Shown: one piece after another, positions 25,313 through 33,069 of the stretch
Numbering within the stretch: position 1 is the stretch's first letter
Layout: each line of letters opens with the position of its first letter
NCBI RefSeq assembly: GCF_009707545.1
Contig: NZ_WLYK01000005.1
Location: 434,001 to 498,000 of the forward strand
Source: Nakamurella alba
GTDB taxonomy: Bacteria; Actinomycetota; Actinomycetes; Mycobacteriales; Nakamurellaceae
Direction: 5' to 3'
DNA: 64,000 nucleotides
The notes under the pieces: model-generated
Database searches by the model: none
Told to the model about the DNA's origin: nothing
The model's input: the letters and a program-made list of their open reading frames with translations, nothing else
Translations under genes and position numbers: made by a program

Positions 25313-25371
25313 CGCGTACGAAAGTGGCGACAGGCGCCCCATGAGTCCCAGAATCGCCACTTTCGTACGCG
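25313..25371. repeat. 18-bp perfect inverted repeat (hairpin element)
   Basis: The arms CGCGTACGAAAGTGGCGA (25313-25330) and TCGCCACTTTCGTACGCG (25354-25371) are perfectly complementary with a 23-nt loop. The arm core TCGCCACTTTCG resembles the TCGCCGCACTTCGG unit of the tandem array 180 bp downstream. It could be a mobile hairpin element, a second terminator or a protein-binding site. Confidence 0.65.
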
Positions 25372-25379
25372 CGGGTGGG

Positions 25380-26065
25380 GTCGACCGGCGCCGGTGGCCG
25401 GGTTGGCGGTCGGATCGGGTCGACCGGCGCCGGCGGTCGGCGCGGGCCGATCGGTGCCGTTCGGCTGCGTTCTCCGCGGTTGGACGGCACGGATGGTGGG
25501 CGCAGTGGTCGGTGAGGTGATCCGGGAGGGTGTCGGGCCGACGGTCGCGACACCGAAGTGCGGCGACACCGAAGTGCGGCGAGACCGAAGTGCGGCGAGA
25601 CCGAAGTGCGGCGAGACCGAAGTGCCGGGGCCCGGGATGAGCGGTTGCGGGCGGCGGTCCGCGATCGGTGCCGTCGGGTTGCTGATTGCGCGGGTGGACG
25701 GCGCGGATCGGGCTGGGCGTGGTTCGGCATGGATCAAGATCCTCCGCAGGGCAGCCCGGCCAGGAAATGGGACGGGTGGGGCTGGAGTCGCCGAGTTCGT
25801 CCATGCGAGCCGCGCCCCGGATTGCTCGCCCCGCCCGGCACGGGCCGATCGGTGCCGTTCGTCCGCGATCTACGCGGTTGGACGGCACGGATGGGTGCAG
25901 TGGTCGGTGAGGTGATCCGGGACGGGTGTCAGGCCGACGGCGGCGACACCGAAGTGCGGCGACACCGAAGTGCCGGGACCCGGGATGAGCGGGTGGTGGG
26001 CGATGGAACGCGATCGGTGCCCGCCGCGGTCTCCACCACGTCGCGCGGGTGTGGTCGCATTTGGA
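25380..26065. repeat. Field of diverged direct repeats with 16-bp arrays
   Basis: No gene is supported here. Five 16-bp units of CGACACCGAAGTGCGG (or CGAGACC...) run from 25548 to 25627, and two more lie at 25944-25975. Each array is preceded by a roughly 100-bp diverged direct repeat that starts GGGCCGATCGGTGCCGTTCG, at 25444 and 25842. Each is followed by a shared CCGGG(G/A)CCCGGGATGAGCGG block. A third degenerate piece around 25660-25750 also ends in GGATCAAG, as does 26063-26070. The whole field looks like an expanded repeat element. Confidence 0.7.
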
Positions 26066-26128
26066 TCAAGGGCGGGCGCCGAGAATGATGTACAGGTGCT
26101 GGGTCAGGTTGGTCAGGTACTCCCACAT
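26066..26128 (-). CDS. 20-residue micro-ORF
   Basis: ATG 26128 is preceded by GGAGA with 5-nt spacing and opens a 20-codon frame, MWEYLTNLTQHLYIILGARP. The peptide is amphipathic to hydrophobic. The ribosome-site context (GGAGACCGCCATG) is almost the same as that of the micro-ORF just upstream (GGAGATCGCCATG). It is third in a chain of small same-strand frames. It could be a membrane-associated peptide; expression is unproven. Confidence 0.4.
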   Translation of the reverse strand: MWEYLTNLTQHLYIILGARP

Positions 26129-26174
26129 GGCGGTCTCCGGGTGTTCGAGGTGGGTGGTGATCGAGGTCGGCAGG

Positions 26175-26267
26175 TCAGTTCATGAACAGAGCGGCCCAGA
26201 AGACCGCGGTGCAGAACCCGGCGAGCATGACGACGGCGAGCGAATCGGGATCCATGGCGATCTCCAT
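26175..26267 (-). CDS. 26-30 residue hydrophobic micro-protein
   Basis: A frame ending MDPDSLAVVMLAGFCTAVFWAALFMN, essentially one membrane helix. The first ATG (26267) overlaps the stop of the preceding small gene as TGATG, which favours translational coupling. A second ATG (26255) has its own GGAG site 6 nt upstream. No family was recognised. It resembles the single-helix peptide encoded at 20009 in general type only. Confidence 0.45.
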   Translation of the reverse strand: MEIAMDPDSLAVVMLAGFCTAVFWAALFMN

Positions 26268-26449
26268 CAGTAGCGGCGCTTCGGCCGGCGGCCGCGGCGT
26301 CGGGCGGCGGGCGGTGGGGTGACCGCGGCTCGTCCGTCCCGGCAGGTGTTCGGCCGTCTCCGGTACCGGTCCCTGACGTGACGGGCGTGCACGACGACCT
26401 CGGTGGTGCGGGCGCAACTGCGGGCCGCCGGCCCGGGCAGCACCGTCAT
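26267..26449 (-). CDS. 60-residue very basic small protein
   Basis: ATG 26449 follows a near-perfect ribosome site (GAGGAGGTGA, 5 nt before the start). The 60-residue product is rich in Arg and Pro and ends RRRGRRPKRRY; two Cys residues lie at 12 and 36. It might bind nucleic acid or an acidic partner. Its stop overlaps the next micro-ORF start (TGATG). The excellent initiation site supports expression although the composition is unusual. Confidence 0.5.
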   Translation of the reverse strand: MTVLPGPAARSCARTTEVVVHARHVRDRYRRRPNTCRDGRAAVTPPPAARRRGRRPKRRY

Positions 26450-26625
26450 CGCCCTCACCTCCTCGTTCCTGTTGTGCTGCTACTGATCTCACCGCCGCTC
26501 GGCCGTCACCGGGATCCTGCGACCGGTCGGCCCACCGGTGGAGACGACCCCCACCGATCGGTGGACCCGGCCGCGGATGGCACGGATGAAAAGGCCTCCG
26601 CACGTGGAGGGCGCAGGAGATCGGG

Positions 26626-29307
26626 TCAGACGGCCGGCGCGGGCATGCCGAAGGACCGCGCGTCGGCGCGGACGAGCGCGGTGAGCTCGTGGCGGGTGCC
26701 GACACCGGTCTTGGCGTAGATGTTCGAGAGGTGGAACCCGACGGTCGACCGGCTGATGAAGAGTTCGCGGGCCACCTGCGCGTAGCTGAACCCGAGCACG
26801 ACCAGCCGGAGCACCTCGCGTTCCCGGTCGGACAGCCCGGGGTCCGCGCCGATCACCGCCGGCCGGCGGCCGCCGCTCATCCGATCCAGGTAGGGCCGCG
26901 CTCCGAGCTGCCGGTAGATCGACGCCGCCTCTGCCGCAGCGGAGGGCTGCGATCGTCCGAGATCTGTTGCCGCGCGGGACAGATCACTCAGCATGTGCGC
27001 GCGATAGAGCGGGGCCTCACCGCGGTCGCTGCCGCACGCCGACGTCAGGTGGGCCACCGCCGCACGCCGCTCCCCGGCCCGCTCGGCGATCAGACCGTGC
27101 AACCAGTCGACGATCGCGGGGGCGATCGATGCGGCCGGCTGCTGCCGGCCGATCGCATCGGTCATCAGCCGCGCGTCGGCGGCCCGGTTGCACAGCAGCA
27201 GCGCCAGGGCGCCGTGCATCAGCTCGACCAGTCCGCAATCACCGGGGAAGCTCAGCATGCCGTCCAGCACCGGCATCAGTCCGGCGGCGACGGCCGGGTC
27301 GAAGGCCCGGTCGCCGCGGGCATGTGCCCGGACCACCTCGGCGACCATCCGCAGCCGATCGGCCTCCTGCCACGGCTGGCCGGCCAGCGTGGTCCGTGCC
27401 GTGCCGATCCAGCGGTCGGACTCCGCGGTGTTACCGGAGCTGCTGGGCAGGATCGAGAGGTAGGCGGCGACGGTCGGTTGCACGAACCGCACACCGGCGT
27501 CGGCGGCGAGATGGAAGCGTGCGCGGGCCCGGTCCCAGTCACCGCGGAGCCAGTAGAGGAAGCCGGACACCGCCGTGTACAGGCCGTCGGCGATGTCGAC
27601 CTGACCGTCCTCGAACCGCCGCCGCACCTCGCCGAGATCGGCGTCGGCGGCATCGAACAAGCCCATCCTGGTCCGCACGCTGCCGCGGCTGGCGAGGGCG
27701 AAAGTGCGGCCGGGCGGGGTCGCCCGCGGGTCGTCCGGCACGTCTGCGAGCAGGTCCAGCACGCCGGACAGCCCGCGGGTGCGCTGGACCGCGTAGAACC
27801 GGACGGACTCCGCATGACCGGCCAGCGCCGGATCGCCGACCCCGGTGGCATCGGCCGCCGCCATGGCGGCGACTACCTCCTCGGTCGGCCCGCCGGAGCC
27901 GACCAGTCCCCAGCCGAGCAGCACCTGCCGCCGGTACTCGTCGACCGGCTCGTCGAACGGTGCGGTCCGCAGGACCCGCACGGAATCCGACCACCGTCCC
28001 TCGACGGTCGCCAGCGCAGCGAGCACCAACGTGCGCCCCACCCGGTCGCCGGCTGCGTGCACGGCCGACATCTCCGCGCGGGCCGGTCCGGTGTCCTGAC
28101 CCAGCAGGCTGTCGAAGAGCGATGTCAGCCAACGGCTTTCCTGCAGCACCGGGTCGGAGGTGAGAGTGGCCGCGGCACGGTGCAGTCGGGCGGCGGTCCG
28201 ATGGTCGCAGCGGTCGTGGGCGGCTGCGGCCGTGGCCGTCAGCCGGTCGGCGAGCCCGTCGTCGTGCCGGTCTGCCGCCGCGACGAGATGATCCAGGACC
28301 AGCACCGGGTCCACCACCGAGCCCGCTGCGGCCAGGTGCAACTCCCGGCGCTGCGTCAGCGGGATCGTCTGCAGCACAGCGGCTCTCACCAACGAGTGCA
28401 CCACCCGCACGGAAAGGCCGATGTCGACCGTGCGGATCTCGATCAGACCGGACCCGCGCAGGTCGTCGACCGCTCCGGCCGGGTCCGTGATGCCGGCCAC
28501 GGCGGCGACATCGCTGAGCCAGCTCCATCCGTCACCGAGCACGGCGCAGGCGTGGAGCATCCGGCGTGCGGGTTCCGGGAGCCGGCCGCTCCGCCGGCCG
28601 ACCAGTCCGGAGAACTCCGCCGGTGCCGGGAGATCGCGGGGGCGGGACAGCGCGACCTCGTCGAACTCGGCCAGCAAGGTGGTCAGGTACAGCGGGTTGC
28701 CACGGGTGTGCCGGGTCAGCCGATCGGTGGCCTCCCGCGACAACCCGGGCCGACGTGCGATGGCGATGGCATGGACGGCATTCTCGTCGAGACCGGAGAG
28801 TCGGATGAGCACCGTGCCCGGCCGTCCGGCCACCCACCGTTGCCACGAGGGGTGCACGTCGGGCGCCAGCGGGCGGTGCGCCACCACCACCAGCAGTGGT
28901 TCGACGGTGGACCGGCGGAGCAACCACATGACGGCCTCGACGGACTGCGGGTCGGCCCACTGCAGGTCGTCGAAACGGAGCAGGGCCGGCGTGCCGGCCG
29001 TCGGGTCGAGGGCATCCCGCAGTGCCTGCGCGGCGACCAGTGGTGCGGGCGCGCCGTTCTCGCCACCGGGCACGTCGACGCCCCACTCCATGAGGGCGGC
29101 GTACGGGGTCTCGCGGTCCGATTCCAATGCCGCCGAACGGCGCACCCGAGCCCGGTCCGCGGCGAGCGAGGTCACCAGATCGAGCAGCGACGACTTGCCC
29201 ATCCCGGCGCCGGCCTCGACCACCACCAGCGTCGGTGCACCGGCCAGCGCGGTCCCGACCGCGGCGCGCAGCTGCGCGACCATCGCGTCGTCCCAGATCG
29301 CCGCCAT
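26626..29307 (-). CDS. LuxR-family ATP-binding regulator (LAL type)
   Basis: An 893-residue regulator of the large ATP-binding LuxR (MalT-like) type. Walker A is GAGMGKSS (about 33-40) and Walker B LLRFDDLQWAD (about 108). A long TPR-like helical middle follows. The C-terminal LuxR HTH starts at LSDREREVLRLVVLGFSYAQ with the recognition helix STVGFHLSNIYAKTGV. Such proteins switch on target operons after binding a ligand and ATP. A ribosome site GGAGGCGGG precedes the ATG. The zinc-ribbon gene is 49 nt upstream on the same strand. Confidence 0.93.
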   Translation of the reverse strand: MAAIWDDAMVAQLRAAVGTALAGAPTLVVVEAGAGMGKSSLLDLVTSLAADRARVRRSAALESDRETPYAALMEWGVDVPGGENGAPAPLVAAQALRDALDPTAGTPALLRFDDLQWADPQSVEAVMWLLRRSTVEPLLVVVAHRPLAPDVHPSWQRWVAGRPGTVLIRLSGLDENAVHAIAIARRPGLSREATDRLTRHTRGNPLYLTTLLAEFDEVALSRPRDLPAPAEFSGLVGRRSGRLPEPARRMLHACAVLGDGWSWLSDVAAVAGITDPAGAVDDLRGSGLIEIRTVDIGLSVRVVHSLVRAAVLQTIPLTQRRELHLAAAGSVVDPVLVLDHLVAAADRHDDGLADRLTATAAAAHDRCDHRTAARLHRAAATLTSDPVLQESRWLTSLFDSLLGQDTGPARAEMSAVHAAGDRVGRTLVLAALATVEGRWSDSVRVLRTAPFDEPVDEYRRQVLLGWGLVGSGGPTEEVVAAMAAADATGVGDPALAGHAESVRFYAVQRTRGLSGVLDLLADVPDDPRATPPGRTFALASRGSVRTRMGLFDAADADLGEVRRRFEDGQVDIADGLYTAVSGFLYWLRGDWDRARARFHLAADAGVRFVQPTVAAYLSILPSSSGNTAESDRWIGTARTTLAGQPWQEADRLRMVAEVVRAHARGDRAFDPAVAAGLMPVLDGMLSFPGDCGLVELMHGALALLLCNRAADARLMTDAIGRQQPAASIAPAIVDWLHGLIAERAGERRAAVAHLTSACGSDRGEAPLYRAHMLSDLSRAATDLGRSQPSAAAEAASIYRQLGARPYLDRMSGGRRPAVIGADPGLSDREREVLRLVVLGFSYAQVARELFISRSTVGFHLSNIYAKTGVGTRHELTALVRADARSFGMPAPAV

Positions 29308-29356
29308 CCCGCCTCCTTCTGCGAGTGTAGAGGGCGGCGCATCGGGTCCGCGCAGG

Positions 29357-29596
29357 TCAGCGCGGCTGGGCCACGGCGTTCAGCGAGTGGCACCTGGGGC
29401 ATTGGAACAGCAGGTCGGACACCGGCAGCACCTGGCGCACACCTCTCATCAGCACCCGGGCGCAGTGACCGCACCGGAGGTCCTCCCCGCCCGGACCGTC
29501 GATGTAGACGAAGCCCTGATCGACGGTGCCGGGGGCGCGGAACACCCGGAAGCCGACCTCGCCGGGGCGGGGCTCGATGACGTGCAGGGTGGACAC
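29357..29596 (-). CDS. Small zinc-ribbon protein (copy 1)
   Basis: A 79-residue protein with two CxxC pairs (Cys42/45 in RCGHC and Cys66/69 in CPRC) that should form one zinc ribbon. The core pattern is FRVFRAPGTVDQGFVYIDGP, then DLRCGHC, LPVSDLLF and CPRCHSLNA. A second copy at 31362 shares this order and many residues. The GTG start has a GAGGAG site. It precedes the LuxR-type regulator and is divergent from the FAD oxidoreductase. Confidence 0.75.
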   Translation of the reverse strand: MSTLHVIEPRPGEVGFRVFRAPGTVDQGFVYIDGPGGEDLRCGHCARVLMRGVRQVLPVSDLLFQCPRCHSLNAVAQPR

Positions 29597-29799
29597 GGGC
29601 GCTCCTCGGGCCGGGGTCGGTCGGACAGATCCATCCGACCGCACCGGGGGCCGTCCGCACCTGTGCGAACCGTCCAGGTCCGACCGGGGCGATGGACGGC
29701 AACGGGACTGGTCATTGCATACAGGCAGGAAGCGCGGGTCGGCTCCTACCGTCACATGCATCCACCGATCCGTCCGAAGGTCCCAGAAGGAACCCAGCC

Positions 29800-31122
29800 A
29801 TGACCGAACTCGCCGCACCGCCCGTCCACGATCCGCGCGAACTGCTGCGCCGGGGGGTGAAGGGTCCGGTCCTGACCGTCGGGGATGCCGACTTCGCCGA
29901 TGAACTCGCAACTTTCGACCCGCTGGTGGTCCACCGGCCGGACGTCGTCGTGGGCGCGACGGATGCGATCGACGTGGTGGCAGCGCTGGACTGGGCCGCT
30001 CGTCATGATCTCCGCTGGGGTGTGCTCGGCGCAGGCCACGCGGAGGTCCCCGAGCACCGCGGTGGGTTGGTGGTGACGACCCGCCGGATGGACGGGGTCG
30101 AGGTCGACCCGGTGCGCCGGATCGCCCGGGTGCAGGCCGGTGCCCGGTGGGAGCAGGTGCTCGCGGCGGCCGACCGGCACGGCCTGATGCCGGTGTGCGG
30201 GGCAGCGCCCGGGGTGGGCGTCGTCGGTCTGCTGACCGGTGGTGGGGTGGGACCGCTGGCCCGCTCCTACGGCGTTTGCAGCGACCGGGTGCGGTCCGCG
30301 GAGCTGGTGCGCCCCGGCCACGGGGTGATGCGGATCGACCCGCAGCATCGCCCCGATCTGCTCGGGGCGGTCTTCGGCGGGCGGATCGACGTCGGGATCG
30401 TGACGAGCGTGGAGATCGAACTCGTGGTGCAGGAGGGGATCTCGGGCGGCGGGATGTACTTCGCCGAGGCCGACATCCCAGCCGTCGTCGATGCCTTCCG
30501 GCGCTGGACCAAGGACGGTGTGGCCGACGGTGTGACCACATCGCTGGCCGTGCTCAGGCTCCCGGATCTGCCCGGTGTCCCGGCGCCGCTCGCCGGACGG
30601 ACGGTGGCGCACCTGCGGGTCGCGGCCACCGGCGCTGCTGCAGGGTCCGACCCGCTGCCGCCTGCGGTCCGGCGCGCTGCCGCGCCGGTCCTCGGTGGTG
30701 TCGGACCGTTGCCGGCGACCCGGATCGGTTGCATCCACGCGGATCCGGAGCATCCGGTGCCACACGTGGGCGGCGGTCTGCTGCTCGACGAGTTCACCGG
30801 CGACACCGCCGCGGCGTGGCTCGACGCCGTCGGACCGGACTCCGGTGCGGCCGTGACCATTGCCGAGATCCGGCACTGGGGAGACGCTCTCGCCATCACG
30901 CCCGAGGACCGGCCGGACTGCGTGCCCGGCCGCGACTCGTCCTTCGGTGTGTGGGTGTCCGCGCCGCCGGCCGGCCCCGACCTCGAACGGCCCCGTTCGT
31001 CCGTTCGTCGGGTGCTGGACGCTGTCCGGAGCTGGGGCCGTGGAGGCGCCACCGTGAACTTCAGTGGCTCGGCGAACACCCGTGACGAGGTCGAACACGG
31101 CTGGGATTCCCGGCAGCAGTGA
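29800..31122 (+). CDS. FAD-binding (PCMH-type) oxidoreductase
   Basis: A 440-residue flavoprotein of the berberine-bridge-enzyme/VAO type. The FAD-binding domain covers about 40-215: the strand WGVLGAGHAE holds the usual covalent-FAD His position, and CGAAPGVGVVGLLTGGGVGPLARSYG is the pyrophosphate-binding loop. The C-terminal tail has VNFSGSANTRDEV in the BBE position. The substrate is unknown (often a sugar or alcohol). A GAAGGA site precedes the ATG. It lies between two paralogous zinc-ribbon genes on the opposite strand. Confidence 0.87.
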   Translation: MTELAAPPVHDPRELLRRGVKGPVLTVGDADFADELATFDPLVVHRPDVVVGATDAIDVVAALDWAARHDLRWGVLGAGHAEVPEHRGGLVVTTRRMDGVEVDPVRRIARVQAGARWEQVLAAADRHGLMPVCGAAPGVGVVGLLTGGGVGPLARSYGVCSDRVRSAELVRPGHGVMRIDPQHRPDLLGAVFGGRIDVGIVTSVEIELVVQEGISGGGMYFAEADIPAVVDAFRRWTKDGVADGVTTSLAVLRLPDLPGVPAPLAGRTVAHLRVAATGAAAGSDPLPPAVRRAAAPVLGGVGPLPATRIGCIHADPEHPVPHVGGGLLLDEFTGDTAAAWLDAVGPDSGAAVTIAEIRHWGDALAITPEDRPDCVPGRDSSFGVWVSAPPAGPDLERPRSSVRRVLDAVRSWGRGGATVNFSGSANTRDEVEHGWDSRQQ

Positions 31123-31139
31123 CCCTTTCGTTCTGACCC

Positions 31140-31169
31140 GAGCCGCACCTGCTGCTGCAGGTGCGGCTC
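31140..31169 (+). terminator. Terminator of the FAD oxidoreductase gene
   Basis: GAGCCGCACCTGC and GCAGGTGCGGCTC form a perfect 13-bp stem with a TGCT loop, followed by GTTCGT. It begins 17 nt after the stop codon. Confidence 0.85.
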
Positions 31170-31361
31170 GTTCGTCGTTCGAGGCGACGTCCGCAGCAGT
31201 CGCTGGGGTACACGGTCCTGTGGTCGAGCGTCGGGCGGCCGGGTGCACGGGATCAGGTGCTGACCGGACCGTCGGCCTGCCGACGGCTGGACTCAGGTGG
31301 GCCGGCCGTCGGGCTGTGCCGATGGCGGCCTTGTCCTCCGGCGGCACCGACGGGGGAGGGG

Positions 31362-31598
31362 TCAGGCCGGTTCCGGTGGGCAGATCGCATTGAGCGCCGC
31401 GCATCCGGGGCACTCGAAGAGCAGGTGCGGAACCGGGAGCAACTCGCGGAGCCCCCTGAGCAGCACCCGCCCGCAGCTGCCGCACGGAAGGTCGAGCGGG
31501 CCCGGCCCGTCCATGAAGACGAAACCGGGACCGGTGTCCGCCGGCGGGCGGAACACGCGGTCCCGGACCCCGCCCGGCGGCGGGACAACGATGTGCAT
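31362..31598 (-). CDS. Small zinc-ribbon protein (copy 2)
   Basis: A 78-residue paralogue of the protein at 29357. It has the same layout: VFRPPADTGPGFVFMDGPGP, CGSC, VLLRGLRELLPVPHLLF, CPGC and ALNAI. An AGGAGG site stands 6 nt before the ATG. The upstream gene on this strand is the secreted protein at 31631. The two copies flank the FAD oxidoreductase, so the locus looks like a duplicated cassette. The zinc ribbon could mediate protein or nucleic-acid binding. Confidence 0.75.
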   Translation of the reverse strand: MHIVVPPPGGVRDRVFRPPADTGPGFVFMDGPGPLDLPCGSCGRVLLRGLRELLPVPHLLFECPGCAALNAICPPEPA

Positions 31599-31630
31599 CC
31601 GATGCCTCCTGTCCGGCAGGGGATCTGCGA

Positions 31631-32182
31631 TCAGCTGGTGGTGCCGGGCTCGGCCGCGATCGTGGTGTGGATGTGCTCCGAGCCGGCCCAGTGGGTGTCG
31701 GTCATCGCCCAGTTGAAGTCCCACTTCCCGCTGAACGAACCCGGGGCGCTGCCGCTGAACCCGCCCGAGGTGAACACCTGCGTGTTGTAGGAATCCGACC
31801 CGCTGGCGGCGCTGAACGGCAGGTAGGTGCCGTCGGGCAGTTGGTAGGTCGCGGTGATGTAGTAGTCGGAGAGCGGGTCGTCGCTGTAGCCGGTGAGTTC
31901 CTCGCAGGCACCGGGCGCCAGGGTGGCCTGCGGGCGGGCGCCCCAGTGGCCGTCACCGCCGTCGGTGGTGTGCGCGCCGACCAGGGTGATCGTCTGACCT
32001 GTGTTGTTCTGGATGGTCAGATCGACGCTCTGCGCGCCGGCGTGGTAGTTCGACGTGCAGGCCGCCTGTTCATCAGGGCCGCTCGGCTCTGCTGCTGAAG
32101 CTGTGCCGGCGACCAGCAGCAGGGTGGCGCCGGTGGCCGCCAGGGCGGCGATGCTGCGGGTGATCACGGTGCGGGTGTTCAT
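31631..32182 (-). CDS. Secreted beta-sandwich protein (ET79/aegerolysin-like?)
   Basis: A 183-residue exported protein with a signal peptide ending near LLVAGTASAA. The mature part starts with a single Cys region and then shows VDLTIQNNTGQTITLVGAHTT and YYITATYQLPDGTY, a pattern of short beta strands resembling the crystal protein ET79/aegerolysin-like fold, known for membrane-active proteins. The assignment is tentative. It is divergent from a tandem-HTH regulator, which may control it. Confidence 0.5.
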   Translation of the reverse strand: MNTRTVITRSIAALAATGATLLLVAGTASAAEPSGPDEQAACTSNYHAGAQSVDLTIQNNTGQTITLVGAHTTDGGDGHWGARPQATLAPGACEELTGYSDDPLSDYYITATYQLPDGTYLPFSAASGSDSYNTQVFTSGGFSGSAPGSFSGKWDFNWAMTDTHWAGSEHIHTTIAAEPGTTS

Positions 32183-32355
32183 GTCTCGACTCCTTGGTGG
32201 GCTGTTCTTTGCTCTGCGAACAATCCTCGCCCCGGGGGGCGGCGCGAACCTGCGACGGTCGGTCGAACATGCGGTGGAGCATCCGTTCCACCGATCGAGG
32301 GAGGCAGACAGGATCCGGACGGAGAACGGCCGGTTCCGGATCTACCGTCGCGGTC

Positions 32356-32910
32356 ATGACCACGTTGCAGCACTCCGCCGGACCGGCCACGCTGCCTGCG
32401 CTCGACTTCGACGCGTTCTTCTCGGCGGTCGACGAGCGGCGCCGGCAGGAGCGGCTCGGCTGGTTCGAGTTCGCCGACGTGCTGTGGCAGCAGTCGGAGG
32501 TGCTCAACGTGAGCCTCGGTGATCATCCGTTGTGCGGCGGCGCCGTCTCCCGGCTCGGTGGTCGGGGTGAGACCTCCTGCCAGTACGCCGCTTTCCTGCT
32601 TCGCTGGCTGGGGCGTGCTCCGGAGGAGTTCCTCGTCGGAACGGTGAGGCAGGTCGGGGACACCACGCTGCCGGAGGTCGGTCCCGGTCAACGCCTCCGC
32701 TGGGACCTGGCTGCGTTGTATGCCGAGCTCAATGGAGTCCGCAGTCAGCAGGGTCTGACCTGGGCCGCGCTGGGGACGATCCTCGACTGCACCCCGGCTC
32801 GGCTGACCAACCTCCGCACCGCTCGTCAGGCCGACTTCGCCCTCGTCATGCGGGTGACGCAGTGGCTCGCGGCGCCCGCCGCCCGCTTCCTCGTCGCCGC
32901 CGACTGGTGA
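32356..32910 (+). CDS. Regulator with two tandem HTH-like repeats
   Basis: A 184-residue protein made of two similar halves. Repeat 1 (about 12-98) runs from FDAFFSAVDERRRQERLGWFEFAD to FLLRWLGRAPEEFL. Repeat 2 (about 115-182) runs from LAALYAELNGVRSQQGLTWAALG to VMRVTQWLAAPAARFL. Each resembles an XRE-type HTH with a C-terminal helix, so one chain could bind a two-part operator without dimerising. The ATG lies 7 nt after a TACCGT box (leaderless type). It is divergent from the secreted protein gene. Confidence 0.7.
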   Translation: MTTLQHSAGPATLPALDFDAFFSAVDERRRQERLGWFEFADVLWQQSEVLNVSLGDHPLCGGAVSRLGGRGETSCQYAAFLLRWLGRAPEEFLVGTVRQVGDTTLPEVGPGQRLRWDLAALYAELNGVRSQQGLTWAALGTILDCTPARLTNLRTARQADFALVMRVTQWLAAPAARFLVAADW

Positions 32911-32939
32911 CCGGGGCGGCTGAACGAAACCCCCGGCAG

Positions 32940-33053
32940 CGTCCTGTAGCCCGCGAGCTATTGCTCACTGGCTGCAGGACGTTGTGGCGCGAAACCCGGC
33001 TTGCTTCCGTGCTTCTGGCCGCGATGGCGGTCACTTCCACGGACGCAAGCGCG
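32940..33053. repeat. Two intergenic hairpins between convergent genes
   Basis: The first hairpin pairs CGTCCTGTAGCC (32940-32951) with GGCTGCAGGACG (32970-32981). The second is an imperfect stem whose right arm is CACTTCCACGGACGCAAG near 33032-33049. Both arm sequences recur elsewhere in the window: the first in hairpins at 40.8 and 48.8 kb, the second in the hairpin at 62.2 kb. They may act as bidirectional terminators here. Confidence 0.55.
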
Positions 33054-33069
33054 CAACCTCGCGCAAGGC

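Noticed and set aside
25548-25627. CRISPR array
   Set aside because: The 16-bp units follow each other directly with no spacers, and there are no cas genes.
26689-29580. 963-residue + strand ORF over the LuxR-type gene
   Set aside because: Shadow frame without motifs. The - strand has Walker motifs and a LuxR HTH.
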